From positions 1,116,001 to 1,180,000 of the forward strand of contig NZ_CP155551.1 of the NCBI RefSeq assembly GCF_039679125.1: a stretch of 64,000 bases of DNA. Direction: 5' to 3'. The DNA is from Blastococcus sp. HT6-4. GTDB taxonomy: Bacteria > Actinomycetota > Actinomycetes > Mycobacteriales > Geodermatophilaceae. Position 1 is the first letter of the stretch, and each line of letters opens with the position of its first letter. The notes under the pieces are model-generated. The model was not told the origin of the DNA, made no database searches, and saw nothing but the letters and a program-made list of their open reading frames with translations. Positions 54,689 through 62,742 of this stretch are shown here, one piece after another. Position numbers and translations under genes: made by a program.

Positions 54689-56899
54689 GTGACGCAGGAG
54701 TCCGTGACCCGTTCAACTGATGGTTTCGTACGGTCGGACACGACCGGTGTCCAGCGCTCCGAGCAGCAGCGCCTGATGCGGTCGGCCGGAGCTGCGCACG
54801 GCGGGTTGTTCGAGGACCTGGCCGTCGCCGACCTGCGGCAGCGGCGTGGTGTCAAGTGGGCGAAGGTCGAGGCGGACGTCCTGCCGGCGTGGATCGCCGA
54901 CATGGACTACCCGGTGGCACCACCGATCCGGGAGGCCCTCGTCGCCGCTCTCGACAGGGGAGACCTCGGGTATCCGGGGTGGTCGAACTGGATGGGGCCC
55001 GATCCACTCGCCGCGGCCTTCACCGCACGGATGCGCCAGCGGTACGGCTGGGACGCAGAGCCGACCCATGTCCGGACGCTCAGCGACATCCTCCAGGGCC
55101 TCCAGATCGTCCTCCACGTGGCGACGTCGCCAGGCGATGCCGTCGTCGTGCAGACGCCGAACTATCCGCCCTTCCTCAAGCTCATCGAGGCGATGGGCCG
55201 GCGCCTCGTGTCGGTCCCCTTCGAGCGCCACGCCCAGGGCTGGGGATTCGACCCGGACCGGCTCGAGGAGGCCGTCGTGCGCTCGGGCGCGCGGGTGCTG
55301 TTCGTGGTGAACCCGCACAATCCGACGGGCCGGGTCCTCACCGGGGAAGAGCTGGCCGCGATCAGCGCGATCGGGGAGAGGCGCGACCTCCTCCTGGTCG
55401 CGGACGAGGTGCTGGCGGATCTCACCCTGCATCCCCACCAGCACATCCCGCTGGCGTCGCTCGGTGCGGAGACGGCTCGGCGGACGGTCACCCTCTTCTC
55501 TGCGACGAAGGCGTTCAACATCGCCGGGCTCCGGGCGGCCGTGCTCCATGCGGGCGATCCGACCGTCCGTACCCGACTGCGCGCCTACCCGCCCGACCTG
55601 TTCGGTGTCGTCGACGACCTCGCCGTGACGGCGACGCGCGCGGCCTGGGCCGAGGGGGACGGCTGGCTGGGCGGCCTGCTGTCGCACCTCGCCGAGCGGC
55701 GCGACCACCTCGTCGCGCGCCTGGCCGCCGAGGCGCCGCAGGTGCAGGTCGCCTCGCCGCAGTCCGGGTACATGGCCTGGCTCGACTGCCGAGGGGCCAC
55801 CGGTGGTCGCCGGCCCGCGGCGTTCTTCCGCGAAGAGGCCCGCGTCGAGCTCAGCCCCGGTGAGACGTTCGGCCGGGGTGGTGCCGGCTTCGTCCGGCTG
55901 AACTTCGCGACCTCGTCGGCGTTGCTCGACCACATCCTCGACCGCATGGTCGCGGCTTCGCGGGCCGCAGGACAGCTGTCGGCCGCGGCCCCGGCAGCGT
56001 CGTCGCAGCGACGGAGCAGCGGTCGCGACCAGACCCTGGCCGTCACCTCAGCGTCCACCCCGGACCCGGGATGCCCGACACCGGAGGCCACGCCAGTCGC
56101 CGCGCGTACCGACTCTCCGCCGAACGTCTGGGCGGCTGTCGACTACCACCCGATCGCGGTACGGGACGTCATCGTCTCGGAGCTGCTGGTCCGGGCGGCC
56201 GGTGTGCGCGCCGGTCAGGCCGTCCTGGACGTCGGTTCGGGGAGCGGCAACACCGCCATCGCCGCCGCCCGACGTGGGGCGCTCGTGACGGCGTCGGACG
56301 TGGTGCCGGCCGCCCTCGCGGTGGCGAGCCGGCGAGCGCAGGCCGAGGGGCTGGACATTCGCACGGAGGTGGCCGACGCGGAGCAGCTGCCCTTCCCCAC
56401 CGGCGCGTTCGACGTCGTGGTCTCGAGTTTCGGGGCGATGTACGCCCCTGATCATCAGCGAGCGGCCGATGAACTGCTGCGCGTGTGCCGGCCGGGGGGA
56501 TCGATCGCGATGACGAACTGGACCCCGGGCGGGATCGTCGCCCGGCTCCAGCGCATCCTCCAGTGCGTCGTGGGCCCACCGCCGAAGCCAGGCCCGAGCG
56601 GTCCGCCGGTGCTCTGGGGTACGGAGCAGCACTGCTACGAGCTGTTCGGTGAGCACATCCGCGACATCCGCATGGAGTTCCGGGTGCACGAGTGGTGCGC
56701 ACCGTCGGCGGAGGCGCAGGTCGATCTCCTTGCTCAGCACCTGGCTCCCTGGCACGTGGCGACCGGTCGACTGGACGACGCGCAGCGGGACGCGATCCGA
56801 CGGCTGGCCGTGGAGGAGTTCGAGCGGTCCAACGCGTCCGCGGACGGTTCGAACGTGGCGCCTGCGGAGTACCTCGAGCTCGTCATCACACGCTCCTAG
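54689..56899 (+). CDS. Fusion of a MalY/PatB-type C-S lyase with a class I methyltransferase
   Basis: A 736-residue single polypeptide. Residues about 30-435 form a PLP aminotransferase-fold C-S lyase of the MalY/PatB type: RRGVKWAKVEADVLPAWIADMDYPVAP, NPHNPTGRVLTGEELAAI, TLFSATKAFNIAGLRAA with the PLP lysine K274, and a terminal FVRLNFATS. A Pro/Ser-rich linker (about 436-478) leads to a SAM methyltransferase (about 479-736): VLDVGSGSGNTAIAAARRG, EQLPFPTGAFDVVVSSFGAMY, LRVCRPGGSIAMTNW. The expected coupled action is cleavage of a cysteine S-conjugate to a thiol, followed by S-methylation. GGAGG before GTG 54689 sets the start. Confidence 0.9.
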   Translation: MTQESVTRSTDGFVRSDTTGVQRSEQQRLMRSAGAAHGGLFEDLAVADLRQRRGVKWAKVEADVLPAWIADMDYPVAPPIREALVAALDRGDLGYPGWSNWMGPDPLAAAFTARMRQRYGWDAEPTHVRTLSDILQGLQIVLHVATSPGDAVVVQTPNYPPFLKLIEAMGRRLVSVPFERHAQGWGFDPDRLEEAVVRSGARVLFVVNPHNPTGRVLTGEELAAISAIGERRDLLLVADEVLADLTLHPHQHIPLASLGAETARRTVTLFSATKAFNIAGLRAAVLHAGDPTVRTRLRAYPPDLFGVVDDLAVTATRAAWAEGDGWLGGLLSHLAERRDHLVARLAAEAPQVQVASPQSGYMAWLDCRGATGGRRPAAFFREEARVELSPGETFGRGGAGFVRLNFATSSALLDHILDRMVAASRAAGQLSAAAPAASSQRRSSGRDQTLAVTSASTPDPGCPTPEATPVAARTDSPPNVWAAVDYHPIAVRDVIVSELLVRAAGVRAGQAVLDVGSGSGNTAIAAARRGALVTASDVVPAALAVASRRAQAEGLDIRTEVADAEQLPFPTGAFDVVVSSFGAMYAPDHQRAADELLRVCRPGGSIAMTNWTPGGIVARLQRILQCVVGPPPKPGPSGPPVLWGTEQHCYELFGEHIRDIRMEFRVHEWCAPSAEAQVDLLAQHLAPWHVATGRLDDAQRDAIRRLAVEEFERSNASADGSNVAPAEYLELVITRS

Positions 56900-57159
56900 G
56901 CGGTCGCACAGCCCGGACGACCGGGCGGGACGACGGCCGGCTCCCGCACGGTCGCGGATCCGTGGGCCGGCCGCGGATGCCCGGGTGGCGGCCCACCCCC
57001 GACGCACCCCTCGGCCAACCTCGCCGATCGTCGTGCCCGGCGCCGGGCTTCCTCCGCGTGCCGAGGAGCTGCCGGCGGTCGGTCTGTTGGCGCGCGGTGG
57101 GCCGGGCCCATCGCGAACGGCCCCGTGATCGACATGTTCACGGCCACCTCTCGGACCGG

Positions 57160-57188
57160 TTGACTATATGTTTTTCAAGCGATCTACT
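57160..57188 (+). promoter_or_regulatory. Promoter of the 57.3-60.6 kb operon
   Basis: In an unusually A+T-rich stretch, TTGACT (57160-57165) is followed by a 17-bp spacer and TCTACT (57183-57188). The start codon is 84 bases further on. The 372-base gap 56900-57271 holds nothing else I can support apart from low-complexity frames. Confidence 0.6.
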
Positions 57189-57271
57189 CAGCGGGGCAGC
57201 CACAATTCTCCTTCATGGTGGGAATCGGTGGCCCTCGCGTCTTCTCGCCCCCGCATACCAGGAGAAATGCC

Positions 57272-57724
57272 ATGACACTGACCCGCGAGCACGCCCCGTC
57301 GACCGAGGGCGTCGACACCGGCGCACTTCTTGCCGCATACCGTTCCTCGGTGACGCCGGCAGCCAAGGACTTCGTGGAGTGCCGCATCTCGGCCAATGAA
57401 CTGCGCGAGCGGTGGCTGACATACTTCCGCGGCTCGTTCTTGGTCTACGAAATCGCCGTCCACGACGCCTGGCGTTCCGCGTTCGGGCCGGACCGGGGAA
57501 TCGAGCCGGGCCCGCCGCACGCCGACCCGAAATTCGTGGAGACGCTGCGGGTCTTCCCGGTGACGATCTCGCACAACAATCTCGAGCGCCTCATCGACGT
57601 GCTCGCGGTCGAGGTCGGTGACGGAACGGCCGATGCCACCGGCCTGCGTGAACGTCTCGTCGACTTCGCCTTCGTGGTGGACGAGCTCGACCGCCTGATG
57701 AGCACCCTGACGCTGGCCCACTGA
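57272..57724 (+). CDS. Unrecognised helical protein
   Basis: A 150-residue acidic protein beginning MTLTREHAPSTEGVDTG. It is rich in helices (ALLAAYRSSVTPAAKDFVECRISANELRERWLTYFRGSFLVYEIAVHDAWRSAF and ERLIDVLAVEVGDGTADATGLRERLVDFAFVVDELDRLMSTL). There are no membrane segments or catalytic motifs. AGGAGAAA at 7-nt spacing supports ATG 57272. It is the first gene of an operon with three others and probably small and soluble. I do not recognise the family. Confidence 0.75.
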   Translation: MTLTREHAPSTEGVDTGALLAAYRSSVTPAAKDFVECRISANELRERWLTYFRGSFLVYEIAVHDAWRSAFGPDRGIEPGPPHADPKFVETLRVFPVTISHNNLERLIDVLAVEVGDGTADATGLRERLVDFAFVVDELDRLMSTLTLAH

Positions 57725-57788
57725 GAGGTCAGACGACGAGGGTGCGGATCAGCGCTCTCGGGACACATCCACAGGAAAGAGGCACGAC

Positions 57789-58556
57789 GTGACAGACGAC
57801 AGGTCAACCAACGGGGCGCCGGTCAGCATCATGGCCATTCTCGAGGCTGCGCAGGGCGTGGTCGGCGGTGATGGCGGCGCTCTGTTCGATGCCGAGGTCG
57901 TGAAGGGACACGACCTGGCGTGGGGCGGCCCCGGCAACCTCTACACCATCAGGCCGTACACGCTCAGCGCCGCGGCGCTGGAGGTGTTCACGGTCCGGGA
58001 GCGCATCCACGTCGACATCGACGGGCTCGGCGAGGATCTCGTGGATCTCCACGGGATCGGCGTCTACCGGCGCCACACCCCGCGGATCGGCACCCCCGGC
58101 GCGACGGAACTGACGTGGCGAACGGCGACGATCGGCGCCCAGTTCCTGTCCCTGCAGGTCCTGGGCCACAGCGACGTCCTCGGCCAGATCAGGGTGACCA
58201 ACACGCCCGGGAAGCGGGAAGGCGCGATCGTCGCGCCGGCTCCGCTGCCCGGCAAGGGTGTCGGCTACACGCCGCTCAAGAACTGCACCACGGAGATCTT
58301 CCCGCAGTTCGACATCGAGCGGCTGGGGACCACGGTCAACACCGGCGACGAGCCGGTGCTGGTCGAGTCGCGCGTGAACATGGTGCCGCCCATCGGCGAC
58401 GTCTCCCGCACGGCACGGGGCTATGCCCTGTACGACGGCGACCGGCAGGTCGGTCGCCTGCTGGCGGCTGACCTGGAGATCGGTGCACTCCTGCACCACG
58501 TGCCGATCGACAGCGCCTGGCGGCAGATCGAGGCGACGCCTCCGGTCATGGTCTGA
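57789..58556 (+). CDS. Unrecognised protein of the cluster (255 residues)
   Basis: A soluble protein of mostly beta and loop sequence (LYTIRPYTLSAAALEVFTVRERIHVDIDG, GVYRRHTPRIGTPGATELTWRTATIGAQFLSLQVLGHSDVLGQIRVTNTPG). It has one cysteine (LKNCTTEIFPQFD) and no signal peptide. GTG 57789 follows AGGAAAGAGG. It lies between the helical protein and the LolA-like protein. The fold could be a lipid- or polyketide-binding barrel, but this is conjecture. I know no family for it with confidence. Confidence 0.7.
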   Translation: MTDDRSTNGAPVSIMAILEAAQGVVGGDGGALFDAEVVKGHDLAWGGPGNLYTIRPYTLSAAALEVFTVRERIHVDIDGLGEDLVDLHGIGVYRRHTPRIGTPGATELTWRTATIGAQFLSLQVLGHSDVLGQIRVTNTPGKREGAIVAPAPLPGKGVGYTPLKNCTTEIFPQFDIERLGTTVNTGDEPVLVESRVNMVPPIGDVSRTARGYALYDGDRQVGRLLAADLEIGALLHHVPIDSAWRQIEATPPVMV

Positions 58557-58563
58557 CCGAAGA

Positions 58564-59301
58564 GTGGTCGCAAGCGACATCGGGTGGGCCCGCGCGAGCC
58601 TCAGCGCGGGTCCACTCCCGTCATTCGCCTTCCGGATCGAGGCCTCGCTGGGTGACCGCCCGATGACCTACCTGTTCGCCCGGCGCAGTGGAGCAGGCGG
58701 TCGGATGGTGAGTCGGCTCGTCGTCCTGACGCCGCACAACCTCCGGTCGACCCTGGTCGAGATCGTCGAGCAGCATGGGGACGAGAGCCCTGGGGTCACC
58801 GTGAAGCTGCCCACGATGAACGCGCCGCGAGCGGTCTCCGGGCGTCATCTGTTCACCTGTCTGCCGCTCACCGACGTCGGCTATCTGGACCTGATGGCCT
58901 GGATGCACCCGGCCAGCGTCCCGGTCGTCCCGGGGGACCGGGACGGCCGTCTCTCGGCATCGCCGGCCCTCGGGCCGACCGAGGTTCGGCGCTCCGCCGA
59001 CCCGGACAGCGGGTACGAGGTGTTCGAGCACGTCCACCGGGCCACCGGGGTCACCGTCGCCCGGCGGGTGCTGTGCCGCGGCGTCGAGACGCGGTCGTGG
59101 GAGGTGCTCGACCTCGGTCCCGAGGTGCACGGCCACCTGCCGGCGCGGATCCGGGCGGTCAGGAGCGAGAGCGGGCTGTTCACCGAATTCGTCCGGACCA
59201 CCCATCCACGGCCGATCCCGGCCGCGTGGTTCGACCGCGACATCGACTACTTCATGCGCGCGGTGGATGCGGAGCTGTCGGAACGAGCCCGACCAACGTG
59301 A
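58564..59301 (+). CDS. LolA/outer-membrane-lipoprotein-sorting-like protein
   Basis: About 245 residues. The middle VTVKLPTMNAPRAVSGRHLFTCLPLTDVGYLDLMAW and the end SGYEVFEHVHRATGVTVARRVLCRG and VHGHLPARIRAVRSESGLFTEFVRTTHPRPIPAAWFD follow the pattern of LolA-fold proteins: V-x-LP, the VSG-x-TD-Y-DL stretch, and then the P-x-RIR-x2 strand. Such proteins bind a hydrophobic chain in a half-barrel. There is no signal peptide. GTG 58564 is assumed as start; its last base region overlaps an alternative GTG of the next gene. A carrier for a hydrophobic intermediate is possible but inferred. Confidence 0.5.
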   Translation: MVASDIGWARASLSAGPLPSFAFRIEASLGDRPMTYLFARRSGAGGRMVSRLVVLTPHNLRSTLVEIVEQHGDESPGVTVKLPTMNAPRAVSGRHLFTCLPLTDVGYLDLMAWMHPASVPVVPGDRDGRLSASPALGPTEVRRSADPDSGYEVFEHVHRATGVTVARRVLCRGVETRSWEVLDLGPEVHGHLPARIRAVRSESGLFTEFVRTTHPRPIPAAWFDRDIDYFMRAVDAELSERARPT

Positions 59302-59312
59302 AGGGGGAGACC

Positions 59313-60596
59313 GTGCCGTCGTCGTGGATGGTGGTCCGCAGGCTCGCCGAGGTCGCCCGGATCGTGGCGGGCGAGGGCCTGGCCCGTCGTGTCAAGGGCG
59401 TGGAGGGGCACGGGATCAGCGAGGTCCTCGACCGCCTGGGTGGGGCGTTCGTCAAGGGCGCGCAGATCCTCAGCACCCGGCGGGACCTGGTGGGGGCGGA
59501 GCTGGCCGGCGAGCTGGCGCGACTCCAGGACCGGGTGCGGCCGATGCCCGCAGGCGACGCCCTGCAGGTGATCGCCGCGGTCTGCCCCAGCTGCGCAGTT
59601 CGGGCCCGCCCAGGTGTCGAGGCCGGCGCGGTGGCGAGCGGCTCCATCGCCTGTGTGTACCGGGTGCCGGGACCCGCCGGTGACATCGCGCTGAAGGTGC
59701 GGAGGCCGGAGGCCTGGTCACAGCTGCACGCGGACACCCGGATCATCCGATGGGCAGCTCGGCTGCTGGCGCGATTGCCGGGCGCCTCCGGCATACCGGT
59801 CCGTGAGATCGCCGATCAGGTCTGCGAGGCGGTGCTGATGCAGCTGGACTTCGACAGGGAGCGCCTGCACCTGGAGCGGTTCAGCGACGCCATGGCAGAC
59901 GCCCCCGGTGTCGTGGTGCCCCGCGTCGTACCGGCGATGTGCCACGACGGTGTGCTCGCCATGGAGTACGTGGAGGATCTCCGGCGCACCCGGCCGCACG
60001 AGATGGGCGAGGCCGAGCGCTCCTCGGCGACGCAGCTGCTCGTGAGTGCCGTGTACCGGTCGGTGTTCCTCGTCGGCCTCGCGCACCTCGATCTGCACCA
60101 GGGCAACGCGTACCTGATCGATCAGCGGACGGTGGCCGTCATCGACTTCGGCTTCGCCTACCAGTTGAGCGAGTCGGCGAGACGACGGTTCGCCCAGTTC
60201 ATCGGCGGCATGATCGAGTCCGACGGACCAGGATGCGCCGAGACGCTGCTCGCCTCGGCGACCGGTCGGCTGGACGACGCCGATCTGGTCACGTTCCGCC
60301 GTGATGTCTCACGGCTCGTCGAGGTCAGTGCCGGTCGGAGCGTCGCGCAGTTCAGCCTTCCCGAGTTCGCGGGTGCCCTCTTCGACATCCAGCGCCGCTG
60401 CGGCGTCTACGCCGATCCCGAGTTCGTCTTCCCCATCCTCTGCCTGCTCGCTCTCGAAGGCGCGGTCAACGAGTGGGCGCCTGACATGGACTTCCAACTC
60501 GAGGCGGCACCCTATGTCTTGACCGTCCTCCTGGAGGCCGACGTCCCCGGGTCGCTGGAAGACACCACGGCCGGGAGCGTCGCGGGGATCTCCTGA
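59313..60596 (+). CDS. ABC1/AarF (UbiB-type) kinase-like protein
   Basis: A 427-residue atypical kinase. The KxGQ-type motif is seen as GAFVKGAQILSTRRDLVG, the A-loop as ASGSIACVYRVP, the ATP lysine in IALKVRRPEAW, the catalytic HLDLHQGNAYLI and the metal motif VIDFGFAYQ. UbiB proteins support quinone or isoprenoid lipid metabolism by ATPase action at membranes. GGGGGAG 4 bases ahead of GTG 59313 supports that start; GTG 59299 in the same frame is possible. It ends the operon with the unknown and LolA-like proteins. Confidence 0.9.
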   Translation: MPSSWMVVRRLAEVARIVAGEGLARRVKGVEGHGISEVLDRLGGAFVKGAQILSTRRDLVGAELAGELARLQDRVRPMPAGDALQVIAAVCPSCAVRARPGVEAGAVASGSIACVYRVPGPAGDIALKVRRPEAWSQLHADTRIIRWAARLLARLPGASGIPVREIADQVCEAVLMQLDFDRERLHLERFSDAMADAPGVVVPRVVPAMCHDGVLAMEYVEDLRRTRPHEMGEAERSSATQLLVSAVYRSVFLVGLAHLDLHQGNAYLIDQRTVAVIDFGFAYQLSESARRRFAQFIGGMIESDGPGCAETLLASATGRLDDADLVTFRRDVSRLVEVSAGRSVAQFSLPEFAGALFDIQRRCGVYADPEFVFPILCLLALEGAVNEWAPDMDFQLEAAPYVLTVLLEADVPGSLEDTTAGSVAGIS

Positions 60597-60676
60597 TGCA
60601 CACGGTGGCAGCGTGCGGAGGCAGGATTCTGTCGCGGGCGGGACGTCGACCCACCAATCGGGAGAGATCCGGTCCT

Positions 60677-60710
60677 CGTTCCGACTGGTACCTTGAACGC
60701 CGTCGGAACG
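60677..60710 (+). promoter_or_regulatory. Candidate operator upstream of the HxlR gene
   Basis: Inverted repeat CGTTCCGAC (60677-60685) and GTCGGAACG (60702-60710), perfect over 9 bp, spaced by 16 bp so both arms face the same side of the helix. It lies 76 bases before the regulator start. The 190-base gap 60597-60786 has no gene otherwise. Confidence 0.6.
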
Positions 60711-60786
60711 GGCCCCGGCGGGCCCCTGCCTCACCGGTGAACCTTCGGAATCACCGCGGCACCAGGGGAACGGAGAGGGGGGTTCT

Positions 60787-61440
60787 GTGGGATCGCCGCG
60801 TGACTACGGTCAATTCTGCGGCCTTGCCGCGGGCCTCAACGTCATCGGGAACCGATGGACCCTGCTCATCATCCGTGAGCTGCTGCTGGGCCCGGTCAGG
60901 TTCAACGATCTGGTGGCGAACCTGCCCGGCATCGGCTCGAACCTCCTCGCGGAGCGGCTGCAAGGGCTCGCAGCGGCGGGCGTGATCGAGGTGGTGCCGG
61001 TGGCCGGTGACCGCCGTGGTAAGTCCTACCAGCTGACCGAGCGGGGGCAGGAGCTGAAGGGGCCCCTGCTCCTTCTCGCCCGATGGGGACTCTCGGCCCT
61101 GACCGAGCAGGACAGCAAGGGCGTCGTCCGGGCCGAGTGGGCGATCATCGCGCTCGAGGCCATGGTCACCGACGACAGCATCCCGACGCTGGACGAGGCG
61201 TACGAGTTCGTGATCGACGGCGTCCCCGTGGTGGTCACCGTCCAGGACGGAGTCGTGAGCATCGGGCGAGGCGCGCCTGTCGCCGACGTCGCGCTCAGGG
61301 TCACCAGCGATGCCGAGACCTTCGTCCGTGTCGGCGCACGGCTGATCGATCCGCTGGAAGCCGTCGCGCAGGGGCTGGTGAAGCTCGAGGGCGACATGGT
61401 TGCCGCGGATCGCTGCATCCGGTTGTTGAACCTCGCCTAA
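60787..61440 (+). CDS. HxlR-family regulator with SCP2-like C-terminal domain
   Basis: A 217-residue protein. The N-terminal HxlR winged helix has LNVIGNRWTLLIIRELLLGPVRFNDLVANLPGIGSNLLAERLQGLAAAGVIEVVP. The C-terminal about 100 residues (DSIPTLDEAYEFVIDGVPVVVTVQDGVVSIGRGAPVADVALRVTSDAETFVRVGARLIDPLEAVAQGLVKLEGDMVAADRCIRLL) match the sterol-carrier-like domain often fused to HxlR, which may bind a lipophilic ligand. GGAGAGGGG precedes GTG 60787. Probably senses a cluster product or intermediate. Confidence 0.9.
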   Translation: MGSPRDYGQFCGLAAGLNVIGNRWTLLIIRELLLGPVRFNDLVANLPGIGSNLLAERLQGLAAAGVIEVVPVAGDRRGKSYQLTERGQELKGPLLLLARWGLSALTEQDSKGVVRAEWAIIALEAMVTDDSIPTLDEAYEFVIDGVPVVVTVQDGVVSIGRGAPVADVALRVTSDAETFVRVGARLIDPLEAVAQGLVKLEGDMVAADRCIRLLNLA

Positions 61441-61456
61441 TCCTGCCGGCTGTTCA

Positions 61457-61729
61457 GCGCGTTGAACGCGCGCGGAAGTCGAAAGACGCGTGGCCCGTTC
61501 AGGGCCTATTGCCCCCGCGCTCGGGCCGCTGATACCGTCCGCGCCAGCTCCACCTGATGATTCCGCGATTGGTCGACAAGGCCCGAGACCATCGCCCCTC
61601 CCGTCATTACATGGCGCATTTCTGGATCGGTGCGTCGAATTCCGGGCGAAGTCAATAGCAGCTGTTCGATGTCGATCGACGCTGCCCGGAACAACTGTTG
61701 TCAGGTCTTATTGCTGTTGTCAGTTCTTT
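61457..61729. promoter_or_regulatory. Regulatory region before the DUF1702 gene with palindrome and direct repeats
   Basis: The 306-base gap 61441-61746 holds no gene. At 61457-61471 lies the palindrome GCGCGTT-G-AACGCGC, 16 bases after the HxlR stop. At 61696-61710 and 61715-61729 are two 15-base repeats (TGTTGTCAGGTCTTA and TGTTGTCAGTTCTTT) with a 19-base period, in A+T-rich sequence ending near the ribosome site GGGGGAG. They probably bind an activator of the DUF1702 operon. Confidence 0.55.
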
Positions 61730-61746
61730 TCGGGGGAGTGGATGCC

Positions 61747-62742
61747 ATGAGCGTTCCCATCGATGCAGAGGTGGACGGCACGATCTCCGGCCGGCAGCAT
61801 CTGCCCGCTGCCGGCCGGTGGCCGCTCGGCGTCCGGCTTCCCCGGTCCCTGGCCGACTTCGATCGCCGTGGGTTCCGAACCGACCGGCCTGACGCCCGGG
61901 AGCTTCTCGAGGGGCACGCACAGGCTTTCATCGCCGGTTTCGACCTGGCGAGCTCGAGGTGGTCCCACGTGCACGAGGCGCTGGCCGACGTCCCCGCGTT
62001 CGAGCGCGGCTTCGCCTACGAGGGTGCGGCCATGTACGCCGCCCTCCGGGATGCGGCGACTTTCGGCCGGGCGCAGGCGCTCGCCCATGTTCTGCGAGAC
62101 GCCGGGGACGGCTACGCCCATCTCGTCCACGTCGGCTACGGGTGGGGGTTGGGGCCGCTTCGGTCCGGCTGGTTCCCGCGGCTGCCCGACACCCCGTTGC
62201 TGCGGTGGCTGGCGCTGGACGGCGCCGGGTTCTGCCACGCCTTCTTCGGTGGACTTCCGGCGGTGCGCCGCCTGGCCGCAGCCCCGGCGACCCTCGTGCG
62301 CGAGGCGCGGCTCGCGGGTTGTGGGCGGGCACTCTGGTTCATCGAGGCTGCCGATGTCCGATCCGTAGCGGCGGCGATCGCCGGCGTCCCTGCGTCGGCT
62401 CAGCGGTCGCTGTGGGCGGGGGTGGGCCTGGCGGTGGCCTACGCGGGCGGAGCCGTGGGCGCCGACCTGGACGACCTCGCCGACCTCGGTTCCCGGCATC
62501 GGCCAGGGTTCGGCCAGGGCGTGCTGTTCGGTGCTGCCGCCCGGGCGCGGGCCGGGATCGTGCCGCCGTACACCAACGCGGTCTGCGTCCGGGTGCTGGG
62601 GATCGACGCCCACGAAGCCGGGCGGCTCGCGGACCGGGCCTCTGCGGATCTCGGCAGCCCTGGCTCCCTGGCCGACTTCCTGGAATGGAAGACCAGGCTC
62701 CAGCACGCGGTCGCCGACGTCCTCGACTCGCGGGGGGCCTAG
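61747..62742 (+). CDS. DUF1702-family protein
   Basis: A 331-residue protein of the DUF1702 family: RSLADFDRRGFRTDRPDARELLEGHAQAFIAGFDLA, then ERGFAYEGAAMYAALRDAA, HLVHVGYGWGLGPLR, and DTPLLRWLALDGAGFCHAFFGG. The usual family length is about 330. It is known from enediyne polyketide loci, where it accompanies the PKS and UnbV/CRTAC1-like genes; its biochemistry is unknown. GGGGGAG ahead of ATG 61747 sets the start. Its stop overlaps the next start by one base (TAGTG). Confidence 0.88.
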   Translation: MSVPIDAEVDGTISGRQHLPAAGRWPLGVRLPRSLADFDRRGFRTDRPDARELLEGHAQAFIAGFDLASSRWSHVHEALADVPAFERGFAYEGAAMYAALRDAATFGRAQALAHVLRDAGDGYAHLVHVGYGWGLGPLRSGWFPRLPDTPLLRWLALDGAGFCHAFFGGLPAVRRLAAAPATLVREARLAGCGRALWFIEAADVRSVAAAIAGVPASAQRSLWAGVGLAVAYAGGAVGADLDDLADLGSRHRPGFGQGVLFGAAARARAGIVPPYTNAVCVRVLGIDAHEAGRLADRASADLGSPGSLADFLEWKTRLQHAVADVLDSRGA

